64,000 nt of DNA from Atopsyche davidsoni (Eukaryota; Arthropoda; Insecta; Trichoptera; Hydrobiosidae). Numbering within the stretch: position 1 is the first letter of the stretch; each line of letters starts with the position of its first letter. The stretch is taken from the NCBI GenBank assembly GCA_022113835.1, contig JAILWY010000021.1:8804001-8868000 (forward strand). Direction: 5' to 3'. Positions 20,286 through 33,229 of the stretch are shown here, piece after piece. The notes beneath the pieces are model-generated. The model ran no database searches and was not told the DNA's origin. It was given only the letters and a program-made list of their open reading frames with translations. Position numbers and translations under genes: made by a program.

Positions 20286-22141
20286 ATATACAAGTTTCAA
20301 GGTTTTTTATGTTTGCAGCCAAATTTACTAATATTGAACCCAATTGAAAGAAAGAGGTAAACAATAGATATTATTTACGACAGTTCATGTGAATTAACGG
20401 TATCAAGAGATTAATATAAACGAGAATTTTTACTGCTCTATGAGCATTCCACGAGCAACGTCCCGTATTTGAGTATAAATTTCAACAAATATACTTTTAT
20501 TCCCCTCTCGAGATCAAATATTGAACAGAAATACAATAAGACCACGATATTGTTTCAGAAATAAAATAAATAGGTCAATTCACCCCCGCCTGAAGCGCCA
20601 ATGTGAACAGTCCCTCTTTTTTAAAATACATTTATTTCATAATACTGAAGATTGTTAATTATTTATGTATTTTGATGAATTTCATGAGTAATCGATATTT
20701 TAATATTGAAGCATCAAAAAACACCCCAAATAACGAACGTTTTAAAAAAAAAAACCTAAATTTATTATTTGAAAAATATATTTTTTAAAATCGTTTTATG
20801 ATCATACTTACTTTTTGTGTAAAATATTTTTTTACTAGTTGCAAAAAATTCGATGAGAATTTCAACAAAGAAAAATCTCAAGAGAAATAAACTTTTAAAC
20901 AAAAAGAGTCATAGCCTCTTTTATAGCTGCAGTACTTATAAGGCAGAGAAAAAGTAATTCGTTTAAAAAAACTTAGTAATCTGAAATATCATTTAAAATA
21001 TAATATGAAATACTAAAGGGAATAAAATGAAATATGTATGCATGCGAAAAAATTATCGAATTAATTACCAAATATGTAGTCAATAATGATTGAAATAATG
21101 TGTTTTAAAATATAATTAATATTTTATTGTGAAGTTTTTTTTTCAACGGAAGGCAAACTTACCTTATCTAATCTATAAGAACCTGTCACTTTATTTATAT
21201 ATTCATGACCATTTTGCAGCTACAACAAAAAGCGGACACTTAAAATTAAAAACTAAAAAAAATTCTATAAAAGCTTCTTAAATAATTTTACTATATTTAT
21301 ATAAAATTCATTCATCACAAATAAAACCAAAAGAAAAAAAATCTCTTAGATTTTCTTGGCGAATGTATTTTCTTACCAAGATGAAATGGTTGTCAATATA
21401 AATAATTCTAAAGGTATTTTTTTTATTACATTTAACTGACAATGTAATATAAAGCTTGTATTTCTACTTAGGTGTACAAAAGTATTTTGAATTGACGAAA
21501 ATGAAGATATTTTGGAAAATATTATAAATAATAAATAACTTCATTCAATAAAATATTTTTAAATACGCCTTACTTGTCATCTTATCTTTTAGATTATATT
21601 TTTTCTTCGCTTATTTTTTGTATGATTTACTCTGCATAAATATATGACGTTTTTACTAAAGATTTTTCTATCCATTATGAACAGTCACTAGCGTGGTAGA
21701 GTTTATCTCTGCGGATTTGTTGACAGCACATTTTAAGTCCAAGAAAAATGGCCGAGGTTTAAAAAAGTGTAGAGCTTTTCTACACTGATGTGTACTGCAA
21801 AGCTGAGAGACGATTTATGCACTCACGAAGTGCACATTCGTCTCTCAAGACAATTAAATTTTTTATTCAAAATCAGCTAAAAACCTGAAGCTTTGCTATC
21901 AATTACCAATATTTGATCAATCACCCGCTTAGTCATTAATATCAAAGCGAACCTCTCGTTATAAAAATGAAAACCCGAATGTTTCTCTCATCTCGGATTC
22001 GTTAATTTGAAAGATCTTCGCCGAATTTCGCGAAAGATTTTCTTTAAGCCGTAATTTCCCCTCTTCTATTTTTCTTTACTTTTACAATAAAGATATGAAA
22101 TACGCAACGGGGTTAAGATACGAACATTCAAATGGTCCTCA
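20286..22141. other. AT-rich DNA, nothing recognised
   Basis: Only poly-A/T tracts and chance frames. Confidence 0.6.
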
Positions 22142-22392
22142 TTAACGCTTATGCCTGTAGCAAACGCAAATTTTCTCTTTAACGACTTGGCGTTTTCCCT
22201 GAGGAATTGAAAAATCCATGTTGAATTCGTTCATAAGCACTTCCGAGCCCAGAGCCGACCTTGTGACGGCTAACGGCACACTTTCCGTGGGAAACAAAAA
22301 GAAAGCTTCGGTGACGAAGAAGCCCATAGCCCCGATAACAAAGGTGGTCACGTCGTTTAGATGAAACCTGATACGGCCCCACTTGGAGTTAG
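22142..22392 (-). CDS. Candidate terminal exon, unknown protein
   Basis: On the minus strand a consensus-like acceptor CATTTACAG (AG = 22394-22393) is followed by an uninterrupted frame to TAA at 22144-22142, about 82 codons. The peptide begins NSKWGRIRFHLNDV, contains a hydrophobic stretch TFVIGAMGFFVTEAFFLF that could be a membrane segment, and ends VCYRHKR. Composition is clearly richer in G+C than the flanks. Against it, a second same-strand frame is also open for 67 codons, no family is recognised, and no partner exon was found. It may instead be a conserved non-coding patch. Confidence 0.25.
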
Positions 22393-22603
22393 CTGTAAAT
22401 GAGGCGGAAAGGGGGAGAGAGCAGAGATGTATGCTCAGTTAAAGTGTCAGATAGCTTTTGGAGTATTTTTTTAAGTGGAATAACGGGCTAAGTTTACGCA
22501 GTAATGTGATTTCCTCTTTGGAAATATTCCGATTTTTCAACTCTTTCATTTGATTTTAAAAAATACGAACTCCTGCGCCTTGTACTACTTAACTTGTGAT
22601 TCA
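22393..22603. other. Spacer
   Basis: No gene recognised. Confidence 0.5.
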
Positions 22604-22624
22604 CTAACCTAACCTAACTTAACC
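22604..22624 (-). repeat. TTAGG-type run on the minus strand
   Basis: CTAACCTAACCTAACTTAACC is about four units of the insect telomere motif read on the complement, with one variant unit. It is interstitial and short. Confidence 0.6.
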
Positions 22625-25599
22625 TTTTTTTGTTCATAAATGCATTTAAGAAGTCATAATATCACAGTAAATAATAAAATGAGGGACTGCTTTATTTATT
22701 TATAATATAATATAAAAATAAAATTATTTTCCTGAAATGAGAAAAACAGAAATGGAAAGGTATGTTGTAACATAAATTAATTAAAAATTTATTCTTTACG
22801 TAATTGAAAAAATATATATGTATATCTAAAAATATACAAAATTTACAAACATTTTTATTTTAAAGCAATACTTTTGTAAAAAGATACTATGGAGTTATTC
22901 GTTTGAGAGTCCGACAAGGGGTGAGAAAAAATGATTTATGTAAGAAGTGAATTTCCCTCTTTAAATAAACCCACAAAAGATACCCCGTTAAGATAAATAC
23001 AGACCAAAATTCAAGGAAGTCAAACGGCAATAAAAAGACTAAAGTGTAAAGCAAATTGTGAGCACCTCACCCTTTTACACTATTGTTCTCGGAGAAGACA
23101 AGATACTTAATTTATTTTATTTGCAAATGAAAGAGCTCAATTCTGAAAATGTAAATTTCTACTCAATATTGCAAAATTTGTACAAAAAAATATTCGTTAC
23201 ATAGGATTATAGCAAAAGACATTAAAAGTTAAAAAAAAAAATCACACCAATTGTGGCTGTTAAAATATTTAACCGACTTTAAACCGACTTAAAAATATTA
23301 TTAATAACTTTTATTTGTGATTTGATTTTCCATTGTGATCAAATAATTTTGGCAAGGCTACTTACAGTTGTATATATTACTAGAATTATACTATTATGAA
23401 CAATCATGAACTGGCAAGTCAATAATTTATATAATATGTCAAAAACCCCAGTTGATTTCATAAACCACTTATAAAATCGATCCCGTCGTGGTAAGACATC
23501 TTAATACATTTGTGGCAAAATTTATTCCCGGCATGAATGTATTCAATTTATCACCGGATTGCTCAGTGTGCGATTTATAAAGTAGTATATTTATAGAGTC
23601 GAGAAGTAGTTGCGGGAATGTCAAACTACGAGAGGGTTGTAATTTGATTGAACGTCGCTCACGCCCGCTTCCACCCCCTTCCCATATTTTTCAGGTGGTG
23701 TTTCATGACTTATTGGCTGTCATTTCAGATTTAAGCAGAACATATTACTTTGATCCAAATGGATGTCGATTGCTGATTTTTAGTAGGTTGATCCTAAAAA
23801 ATATTTACTATTTTGTTGCTTCTTTTACTGTAACATCACAATTTTTTTTACTACAAAAAATTGATTACACTTAAAAAAAAACTGTAAAATTTTTGTCTTA
23901 CAAGAAATCTCTCTTTTAAGACAAACTCGATCAAGTCTTGCTACTCAATTACTAACATATGTTAAATAACAAAAAAATTCTCGTTTTTCAGTCTGAGCTT
24001 GAAATCCAAGTGAAAAAATCAATTTTATCCAAGCGTATGAAAATTATTTATTTCAACAAATAAACTTTTGTTTTTCGCGTTTACACCACCTAAGTAACAA
24101 TTAATCATAGTATGTAAAATTGAAAAAAACAATCTTTAAAAAATATTTTAAATGGTGTAATCATCCATATTTTTTATAATTTAAAAAATTGAATAATAAT
24201 AAATTTTTATGAATTACATATTTTACTAAGCAGGAAAATAAAATAATTAACTTTTATTAGTAAGAAATATTCATATATTAAAAAGGTAACCGAATTTTTA
24301 GTTTAATTTAGATGAGTGCTATTTACATCTTTAAAATGTTAACTGCAGTAGATTTTATATGTATATAATAACTTTATCGCATTATTGTTATTTTTATTTT
24401 AAACTAATACGAATAACAAACTTATTTTTTTTTTTGATTGATTTATAGAAATTATTATTTATATGTTTTTTTATTGATGTGTGGAGAAATTTATTTATGC
24501 AACAAAAAAATAAATATAAGATACAGCATTGGTTTGGGAACCACGTTATAACTGCGACAAGTTTACTAAGTAACCGTGTCATGGAAACTTATTGACAATT
24601 AATCTTCATCGTTTTTATGTTTGTCGCCATTTTTGCGGTTGACACGTGTCGAATTCGTCAGATTACTTTCAATGAAAAAAGTCCACGTGGATAAAAATAA
24701 AAGAACGTTATATCGAATGATACAGCTGGAAAAAAGCTTGAATACGTTAACAAAAATACTAAACAGTAAAACTGAATTATTATCCATCCTCCCATGACAA
24801 CAATAAAAAGATAATATTTTGACAAACTTTTATGTGAAATAAATAAAATAATACCAAATGAAGTTAAAAAGATTGATGATCTAGAAAAGGCGTATGGAAT
24901 AAAAATATCTAAAGATTAATCTGTGTGATCGAGATGATAATGTCCAAAGCATTTTTATCTCGTCGGGAATAAGTCTGGTTACACTGCAGAAATTTCTCCA
25001 AATAAATCATTCGCATTTGTAAAGCTACCATTTATTACGTCTTATTATTAACATAAAAATATATTCAATCTTTTGTAAGTGTATTGCCATTTTACATGCA
25101 ATGAAATGCTTTTGAATATATACAATCGAGCTCGTATCTATCTACTTTCAACAAGATAGCTTCATTTATATTCTCGTTAAAGCCTTTTCTTGGAATGTTT
25201 ATTCTCACACTAGAGTGATAACAGGCAAGTCATTTATTATCTAAGGCTGATATTTTAATTAACTAACTAATAGCACATAAAAATCAACTTTCAAAGTACA
25301 TAATGTATTATTAATGCGCCAAGAAACTGCATCTATAAAATAAAGACTCAAAAAGTTAATATCTTGTTTTTTTGTTTTAAAATAAAAAGAAAAAACATTG
25401 AAATACCTGTTAAAATATTTGATCAACCGGTTTTAAGCGCTCACCTTGTAATAGGGTAAACCTGAAAACGGCATATTTTTAAGTCTATATTATTTAAAGC
25501 CTTGCTTATTAACTGGTCAGTATAGAAATGTGTGTTTTATACAATACAGGTCTTTTATATATATTTTTTGCTTCTAAGGCGTATTAAGTAAAGAATCAG
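22625..25599. other. Long AT-rich desert
   Basis: No transposon protein, clear inverted repeat or plausible exon was recognised. Open frames here are made of AT-rich codons and have no features. Confidence 0.6.
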
Positions 25600-26035
25600 A
25601 CGCTTACAGAGCTGAACTACCCCGCGTTGGTCGCAATAATTCAATCTGTCCCGTAATGAGGAAATTAAAGGTCGTTGGTCGGATGTGGTTCCGATAAATG
25701 GACCACGGCGGCCGTAACATCGAGAAGGTTGCCAAGACCCAAAATATAATGCAGCCGAAACGAATTGCAGTCACAACACGGCGTGGGAACGAATTTATGG
25801 ATATTGGAGATTGAGTCGGAGGGATGTGAGACCGGGCCGATAGATTTGTGGCGGGGGCGGGTGCCTCCCTTATGTATTGGCCGACCTCATTAAAATATTT
25901 GTAACCCCCGAGGCCTTTGTTCCCTCCGTTGTTTATTCTCGATGTGGTGGGGTACCCCAATAACGTTAGAGGGATGGATTGATGTGGTAGATAAATCTAA
26001 TCGGATAACCACTGGAATTCGCTTAAGAGGGGATC
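25600..26035. promoter_or_regulatory. GC-richer island
   Basis: A sharp rise in G+C over about 430 bp. It contains homeodomain-like TAATGAGGAAATTA, GATA-like GATAAATC, and CCCCGAGGC words. A 118-codon minus-strand frame crosses it without any recognised domain. Probably a non-coding conserved element, by composition only. Confidence 0.3.
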
Positions 26036-26639
26036 GATACATTTTTTTATAACTTATCTTTGAAATCTGTATATCGTGGCTAAAAGTCAAATTAACTTGG
26101 TTAAACTCAAATTAAAAATAGTTATATACAACTCCATCATTTTTTTATATTCCATACTATTTTGTTGTTTTATATGAAATAAGGATAAGATTAATATAGT
26201 TTAAATAAGAATAGCAATAAAATACATACAATGCACACCCAATTTTTATGGCAAAGAAATTCACAAGCATAATAATATATGTACAGGAAGAAGGACCCAT
26301 GAATCTGAATTACACAGTACCCCGTGAAAATTAAATTATTGGTATAAAAGATTTTAGATATGTCAAAAGATAAACCCTTTGTATTTGTTTCGCATTGACA
26401 TTCGTTTATGGCACACAAATCAAAAAGTGTATCCGAAATACTCAATATTCCAGATTTTCGTTTATATTGTTGCTCATCAACACTGAAAGCATATCAGACT
26501 GCTTCAAAAGCATTGGAGAACAATCTAATTGGAACAAAAGGTAAGAATAGGGTAATGAATCAAGGGGAAGCAATCACCCTCTCATCCAGGCGTGGGCATT
26601 ACAGTCTACGTCTAATTGCGCCTTGGTTACTATGAAAAA
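26036..26639. other. AT-rich stretch with an unrecognised 75-codon frame
   Basis: The plus-strand frame 26408-26635 (MAHKSKSVSEIL...) has no recognised motif. I do not call it a gene. Confidence 0.45.
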
Positions 26640-26800
26640 CCCGACTAATAATACTTTTGTACCGTAATTATTGTGAAATTAGTTTAATTGTCCCGGCAGT
26701 GTGTAATTAGGGCTACCTGTCAGCCAGCTGGACTGCGAGTTTCCTCAAATTACAAACAAGAGAGGGAAACAAATCACGCCAGGTAATGCGAAACACTTCT
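26640..26800. promoter_or_regulatory. GC-richer patch with paired homeodomain and E-box words
   Basis: It contains CGTAATTATT, GTGTAATTAGG, CTACCTGTCAG and CAGCTGG in about 90 bp. ATTA cores with E-boxes are common in developmental enhancers. The call is inference. Confidence 0.3.
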
Positions 26801-29150
26801 TAACGACGTTTTAATATATTTTTCCCTGTATATTTTTAACAGAACAAAAAAAGATTCCCTTATGACACACCTGGTGGCCGTGATATATTCAAGTGCTGCT
26901 GCATTTTTAAGTAGATTTCGGAAAACTTGTCAGGCTTGTGGTTTTATCACGTTCAAAGAAATAAATGAAAATAATGTTGTAAAAACAACTTGAATTTTTA
27001 TTACTAGAAACTGAAACCCAATTTTGAAAATCTATCGTACTTTAGAAACACCAAGATGAACATTTAGTTTAATAATACAGCTGAAACCAAAATGAAATAT
27101 TTTTATTACGTGAAACATTTTTAAGTCGTAAGTAAGAAAGAATTATGTTGATTCATTGAAAGCAACAGATGTTCCCAATTCTCAAAACTACTTGCATTTT
27201 CCCTTTAATATTTTTCGTTTTATTTATACAAATAAGCGTAGATATGTTACTAACTCCCATCCCTTTAAAATGTATACTTAACGATGTTGTGTTTGTTTCA
27301 ACAAAATTAAATAACAAGCATTTCTACCCCTTGTCACCATAATTTGTACTATTCTCACAATGTAAAACCATACGTTAAAACTAAGTTCAAGCTACACTGC
27401 ATATTTCAGGTGTCTTATCAAGTATATAAAAAGAAAATTATTATTTTAATGCAAAGTAATCTTAAAATAACACAAAAGCAATACAACATATTCGAGGAGA
27501 ATTTCGTTAAAGTCATCTCGTAACCGTTCGACCTCACTCAAGAGAAAAGCGAATCAAAATCATGAATTTCAGAGAATCCAATTCTGCGAAATGTCGCCGA
27601 ATTCTCAGGAGCTATGCGAGACAGGTTTTACTGTGCTCGTTTTGCTGTAGTGATACGAAAGAATTACATTTATCATGATAGTACTTTTTGATTAAGACAT
27701 ACCGATATATATATTTTTTCAAATCTAGTAGAAATTTTTTTTAAAAAAATTATCGACTGAAACAATAAAATTTCTATAAATTGCTTACAAAACGTAAATT
27801 TATTTAAATTTATCGCATTATACGTAACGTCTATTTAATTAATTTATTTCAAACATTACAATGTATAAATTTAATTTCTCAGCACATAAAATACCTTAAA
27901 TCGTTTCAAGTACGTGACCAAAAATACTAAAAACTATATTTTATTTTTAAGCATAATTTTTGTTTGCTCGACAGCACATTTTATAAATTAATCATTCTGA
28001 AGACTCCAGCAAGCCTTTTTGAACTGAAATGTTTTAAAGTATATTATTTCAGGTTATTTTAACAAAATATCTGATTGAATACATCTGCATATCATGTGCA
28101 TACTTCTTTGTTACTGGAAGCCTTTTTTCAGGTGAAAATCATATTAACATGCATACTTTAAAGATTATAATTTATATGAAATTGTAAATAGTTGATAAGC
28201 ATGAGTAGTTGTGTATAGTTGTTATTTTAGTGTATTTAATCCATTTTTTTAATATTTGATATCAATTACATTGAAAAATGCACGGTTCATGCATTTAAAA
28301 GTAATACAAATACTTATTGCTAAAAACAATAAAGACACCTTAAAATATAGTTGACATCTAAAATAACTCAAAAATATTTTCTATCAAGATAATTTATGTA
28401 ATATTTAAAATTATTTTATTGTGGACATAGAAAGTAATCAATCTTGTTATTTCACAGTCTAGGGTTATGAAAGATTCCCTGTCTACGAGAAAACAACTAA
28501 GATATACCTGCATACGAGGGTATTTATTAGATGGATATTTAATTACTTTCCAGAAACTCCGGAGAGATTTGTGTCTCGCTATTGTTCTGTGCATTACACT
28601 GAGTGTTGCGTGCCATCTGTATCTCTGCAATTAATTATATTTTAACTATTAGTTTTCAAAAACTATTAACGGATAAAAACAACCAAAAAACCTAAATTAA
28701 AAAAATATACACGTCAGACCAATTTTTTTGATAAAGTAAATTTGGAATCTACAATTGTTATTCCAATCAACAACGACAAACAATAATATCACAATGTGAG
28801 TAATGTGACAGATCCTACAATTAATTTATATTAAAAAGTTCCAGACCCTTATTGAGACGTTTGTAATAATCATTTTAAATAACACAATATTTAAAAAATA
28901 CATTTACGTGATAAGTTTTTGGTGTTCATTTGTTGCATATACAATCAGATTCTGTAATTCGAGTGATGAATGTTAAAGCCTACTTATGCGACGTTTGATC
29001 AAATGTATCAGTTAAAACTAGAGTTAACAAGTAGTTCAGAATTTGAGGAGTTGAGTGCATATTTTAAATTTTCAAGTAAACATCAAATGTAATTAAAATG
29101 TATAGCAATGTACAAGGCGTTAAAATAATTACATCTCTTGATTTGTTCTT
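26801..29150. other. AT-rich DNA, one slightly GC-richer patch
   Basis: 27490-27650 is modestly GC-richer, with GAATTTCAGAGAATCC and GCCGAATTCTC words. The rest is AT-rich. No gene or element recognised. Confidence 0.55.
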
Positions 29151-29345
29151 TTCGCATCAGTCTTGCGATAGAAATCAGGGACGAACATAATTTATATCAC
29201 CCCCGCCGCCTAGACGGTTGATACGGGTCTGCTTTTATTTGTCAAGAAGTGTTAATGAGAGGGTGTGGAAGAGGAGGCGTTCCTCGGGACAAAAGGTTCA
29301 TTATGTACCTTCACATCTGTTATTACGTTATTCCGTCTTCTTTAT
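29151..29345. promoter_or_regulatory. GC-richer island
   Basis: It stands out by composition and contains GTCAAGAAGTGTTAATGAG, a homeodomain-like word, and CACCCCCGCCGCC. No coding frame. Confidence 0.25.
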
Positions 29346-30149
29346 TCCAGTCCATAATTAAATAATTCAATTTCTTTGTGTTTTTCATTATTTTTAATTA
29401 AACCTCAAAATATTAAAAAATAACCTTTTACGTGTACTAATTATTCCTCTATCCGAGTACTTGCTAACATATCAGTGCTGTGCCAAATATTAAAGACTGG
29501 TTCTTTTCAAGAGATATCGACATAAAATTTGAAAAATAGTTTTCAGGTACAATGGATGATTATTTAAATATTCAATTTGTGTTAATCATTTTTTTTCATA
29601 AATATTAAAGTTATATTTCTCACTTTAATTAATAATCAAATCTACAAACAGCATCAAAAAAATAGTGCAAACAAAATAAATATGTCAAAACTACAATACA
29701 CCAACGAGTAAAATATCCATCAGCAAACGGCATAATGCTATTCAATCTTTGTATCTTGTTAAGTTTTCGTATTTATGATATTTAAAATTAAATAACTCAT
29801 TAATTAATTAATATTAAGTTGAATAAGTACACTGGGTGAGTTTCAAAATAGCATAAATTTTATTCCCTTTTTTTTCCATTTTTATTAATTCATAAACATA
29901 GCTTTTAAGATAATGACATGCAATTAATTACCGCGCTAAAAAAATCCTTTTTATTCTTTGACCTTTAGTAAAATAAAATGACGCACAAAAAGTAAATTAT
30001 AAGTCAACTGGGACGCTTCAAATAATTAATTTGGACCCACAAATAGCCCTCATCCTTTGAAATCCTTTATTTGGTTCTGTAATAGGAGCTTTGGTCCTCC
30101 TTCAGACTTAAAACATCTCTATTTTCTGGCATTTAATTCCATTTTTAAT
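29346..30149. other. AT-rich spacer
   Basis: Nothing recognised. Confidence 0.55.
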
Positions 30150-30370
30150 GTCCGCTACCTCCGCCGTCCTCCCTCCATTTCCGCTCGGCCATTCAAAGAG
30201 ATTTGTATTTGGAATCAAGCGAGCGTTGAGTGACCGGATGTCGCCTTGTAGCCATTCTATTGATTAATGCTCGAGCGCCGGAAATCGTGATTTCAAACGG
30301 GGATTTATAAGCCTTATTGTACAAAAGTACCCTGATTAATGTACATTATTAACAAGCCATTCCGAATGTT
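30150..30370. promoter_or_regulatory. GC-richer island
   Basis: It contains CATTCTATTGATTAATGCTC and GGGGATTTATAAGCC, homeodomain- and Hox-like words, in CpG-bearing DNA. Possible conserved non-coding element. Confidence 0.3.
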
Positions 30371-31420
30371 CACTTACAATAAGTGGAGTGGTAAGTTAGC
30401 GCTTATTCTAAGCACAAATGCTTCCACCAATTACCCCCACTAATTATAAACTTCCCAACTTTTATTAAATTCCAACTTTAATCTTTTGTAAGTAATAAAA
30501 GAAGAATCTCAGACTGCTACCCAAAGAAAGTTAAAAGACTACGAGACTAATCTCACAGTGGTCAGTTGCAGATCATTACTTGCCAAATTATAACGCTTAA
30601 CCGAGAGCAACCACTAGAATATATATTCAATTACTTTGTTTTAATTATAAAAATATTTTTTTACAACTCTTTAACAAAAAAAATATTTCATTTTCAAAAT
30701 GGGTATCTATTATCATACATCATGCTTGTACGAATCACATAACACCGAAAAAACTATATGTACATATATCTAGAAGATACCATTTTGTACATTTTCTTAC
30801 TTATGTACTATCATTAAACGTAGTGTATCAGGATATGTGTAGTATATAAATCGAATGAAAGTACTGTGGAATCTAGAGAGTTGTATACTTGTCAATTTTT
30901 CAAGAAAGCCGGGTGTGTGGATTTCAAGCTTCTACAATACCGTAATGTACTGAAAAAGTTACAAATTGGAAACATTGCGATTGGTAGACTACCCAGGAAA
31001 CAAAAAAATACTGGATACTTTTTTTACACACATCAGTACATTAAATTACGTATAGTGCTTTTAGCAGGGGCAAAAATATACACAAGTACGCGCATATATA
31101 TTATCCTTTTCCGAATAAATTTTACATCAAATATTAATAGCCAAGTGGCTAGATGATTGTGATATTTTTTGTTGCTAAGCGCTTCCGCCATCCTTAGGGT
31201 TTGTCAGGACCGCTTGAGACAATAATGCAAACACTGTACTATATTGTATCAAAATATTTATAGCGGAAATATGGGTATATTATAATGTTTATTAATGTTG
31301 TTATGTGAAGTGAATTTTTTTTTTTTTGTCAAATAAAGAAATTCCGGGCTGTCTTTAAAATATCGTGAGTAAATATTTAAAAAAATAAACTACAAGCATC
31401 GTTTGTCGGTTTCAAGATTA
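30371..31420. other. AT-rich DNA
   Basis: A 96-codon plus-strand frame at 30866-31156 has no recognised motif. No gene called. Confidence 0.5.
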
Positions 31421-31624
31421 TTACTAATATGATTAGGCACATTAGTTCATATATAGAAGATGATTTAAAGAAACTCTCAGAAAAATATCATCGTGATTTG
31501 TGTGGGATTTGAACCCACATCCCCTGGCTTTCATGCCCGGTGTACTAACCCTTGTACTAACGAATCACTTACATTTATCGAGAATTTTTAACAATCATAC
31601 TCTACATATGAATCAATGTGCCCA
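31421..31624 (-). mobile_element. tRNA-like MITE, unit A
   Basis: About 42-bp imperfect inverted repeats frame a tRNA-like module. The left end reads GGCACATTAGTTCATATATA and the right end, reverse complemented, reads GGCACATTGATTCATATGTA. Both continue through GATGATT/TATGATT and TAAAGAAA/TAAAAATT to CTCTCAG/TTCTCG. Related units lie at 34.5, 57.9 and 58.1 kb. No transposase is present and no clean target duplication was found. Confidence 0.75.
31495..31566 (-). ncRNA. tRNA-like module A (72 nt)
   Basis: Acceptor GATTCGT pairs with ACAAATC (six of seven), extended outside by GT/AC. T8 A9 follow, then D stem GTAC/GTAC with loop AAGGGTTA, an anticodon arm with loop CATGAAA, and a perfect T arm GTGGG-TTCAAAT-CCCAC. 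The B box GGTTCAAATCC is one base from consensus. The anticodon stem is poor and position 33 is A instead of T, so it is unlikely to be a working tRNA. It could still recruit RNA polymerase III. Confidence 0.7.
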
Positions 31625-31750
31625 TCAATATTTAGTGATTTGCAAGCACTGGACTTTTTGAACAAAGTAACAAGTGAAGCGATGTTAGTCCCATCTGGAC
31701 ATTATTTTAAAAATCTATTGATTTAGCCAAGACGCGCACCATCATATACA

Positions 31751-31952
31751 TATGTCGATTTTTTTATTAAACGTCAATCAGATGCGTATTTATTACCCAT
31801 TACTAGGGTTAGTAAATCCCACACAAATCAGTTTCTTTAAACCATCTTCTATATATGAACTAATGTGCCCAATCATATTAGTAAAAATATAATAAACCCG
31901 TAATGGGTAATAAATACGCATCTGATTGACGTTTAATCAAAAAATCGACATA
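31751..31952. mobile_element. 202-bp palindromic element, 53-bp arms
   Basis: Arms 31751-31803 and 31900-31952 are reverse complements with one mismatch. They include ACGTCAATCAGATGCGTATT and TATTACCCATTAC. The interior is the 3' part of the tRNA-like unit on the plus strand (AAATCCCACACAAATCA, then the MITE end). The same arm sequence borders the head-to-head pair at 57786, so this is a deletion derivative of that larger element. Confidence 0.85.
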
Positions 31953-32063
31953 GGTTTCAAGATTCGTAATCATTTTCAACGCAAGTGTACTGCAGTAAGT
32001 AGCGCCGATATTTCAAAGCTATCGTTTCCTTCCATGAAGGCGTGTGCTCGGTAAAGCCTGCGG

Positions 32064-32071
32064 TGACGTCA
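32064..32071. promoter_or_regulatory. Palindromic CRE TGACGTCA
   Basis: An exact CREB/ATF palindrome within a CpG-bearing patch (about 32035-32110) containing GTGCGCGCTC. A promoter or enhancer is possible. No transcript start is identified. Confidence 0.4.
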
Positions 32072-32109
32072 CTCGCACGAGGACAAATTACTGTGCGCGC
32101 TCATTGCCG

Positions 32110-32619
32110 CATGTCGAGTGCGAGATAGGGGAAAAATTATAGGACACATGGCGGAAAACGGAACTCTTTCTTGTACCTCCCGAGGATGGATGGGTTCAGG
32201 AAGCATGGCGAATGTTTCGATAGTACTCGACTGCGTGTTTAAGATATCATGATGTTGTGTCGTTTTTGTTTCGCTTGTTTTTTTGTCCGTCTTTTTTTCT
32301 GCAGTAGGGAGAAATACTCGGGGCGAGCGTAATGGAAATGGGCGGATTATCTCTATGGGGATATCTGACAAGATACAAGTTATTAAAGAAATACCCTTGA
32401 GGTCGAAATATACAGAGCGTGTCACTCGGCGTGTGTGCGTAAGCTCATACTTTTGCAGGAAAGCGCAAAAATAGTCCATAAATGTATTTTAAATTAAATG
32501 ACGAAAGGCTTATAATCAAGGTATTTTAAGAATGCAATGAATATCAGATAGTCAGTTATGAACAGGAAGGTCAAGTAAATTTGTAAAACATACTTTTTTT
32601 GTTATAGTCATAAAGTTTG
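32110..32619. other. Mixed-composition stretch, no gene called
   Basis: A 136-codon minus-strand frame (32069-32479) and a plus-strand frame overlap here. Neither has a recognised domain. Confidence 0.4.
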
Positions 32620-32623
32620 TGAA

Positions 32624-33075
32624 CACACTAGGCGGGCAGGCGGGGCTGGTACTAGTACCGTTCCGCGGACTACTGCCTGAAGGCGGGGCGCATATTAATA
32701 CGTTTTTGAATGTATTTACTCTAAAAGCGGCAGAAGGTCATTTTATTCCTTAGGTTTACAGCTCGAAATGTTTGTTTAGGACTCGTCAACGTTACTTCTA
32801 CCAATACTGTCCAGTGATTCTGAACAAAGTGACAATAAAGAAGTGGAGTGGTCAGAGAATGATAATCCTCCAATTTTTAGGACAAAGTGGTGTTGTTGTG
32901 ATGCCAAGTAATTCGCAAAGTGTGTATTAAGTGGCTCAATTTTTTATAGGAAACGATTTATTTGACTACTTGCAAATCAAAGAGTGTATATACTAGATTT
33001 CACACGTGCAATTTTACGCGAATTTTGTTCGCTTCGCACATCAGTTTAGTCAATTTGGTACCCGCCTAAAGTGTG
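32624..33075 (+). mobile_element. piggyBac-like element, 452-bp deletion derivative
   Basis: The ends read CACACTAGGCGGGCAGG at the left and CACACTTTAGGCGGGTACC, reverse complemented, at the right. The right flank is TTAA (33076-33079). The left flank is TGAA (32620-32623), one base from the TTAA target duplication of piggyBac elements. Inside is the N-terminal part of a piggyBac-like transposase and no catalytic domain. Confidence 0.7.
32780..32990 (+). pseudogene. piggyBac-like transposase N-terminal remnant
   Basis: From 32780 the plus strand reads DSSTLLLPILSSDSEQSDNK followed by EVEWSENDNPPIF, an acidic, serine-rich head typical of piggyBac transposases. The codon before it is TAG, one or two changes from ATG. 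After a stop at about 32911 another frame gives VAQFFIGNDLFDYLQIKE (32931-32984). This resembles the start of the conserved core (...FF.DEL...I...TN). The catalytic DDD region and the C-terminal cysteine-rich domain are absent. It is a dead remnant. Confidence 0.6.
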
Positions 33076-33229
33076 TTAATATATATATATAAATATATGT
33101 TCTTTAACTTATAGGGGGAATTACTTTCGTATCAAAAATCTAGATTAAACTATCAATAATTAATCATCATACTATTTATAGATAGGAGTTTTCCACCTGA
33201 CTCGGCCCATACAATAATTCTCTACCTTG

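Noticed and set aside
26408..26635. 75-codon plus-strand frame starting MAHKSKSV
   Set aside because: No domain, no splice evidence, and background composition.
31495..31566. A functional tRNA gene
   Set aside because: Position 33 is A, the anticodon stem is poor, and the module recurs with transposon-like flanks. It is a tRNA-derived element.
32069..32479. 136-codon minus-strand frame
   Set aside because: No recognised domain, and it overlaps an open frame on the other strand.
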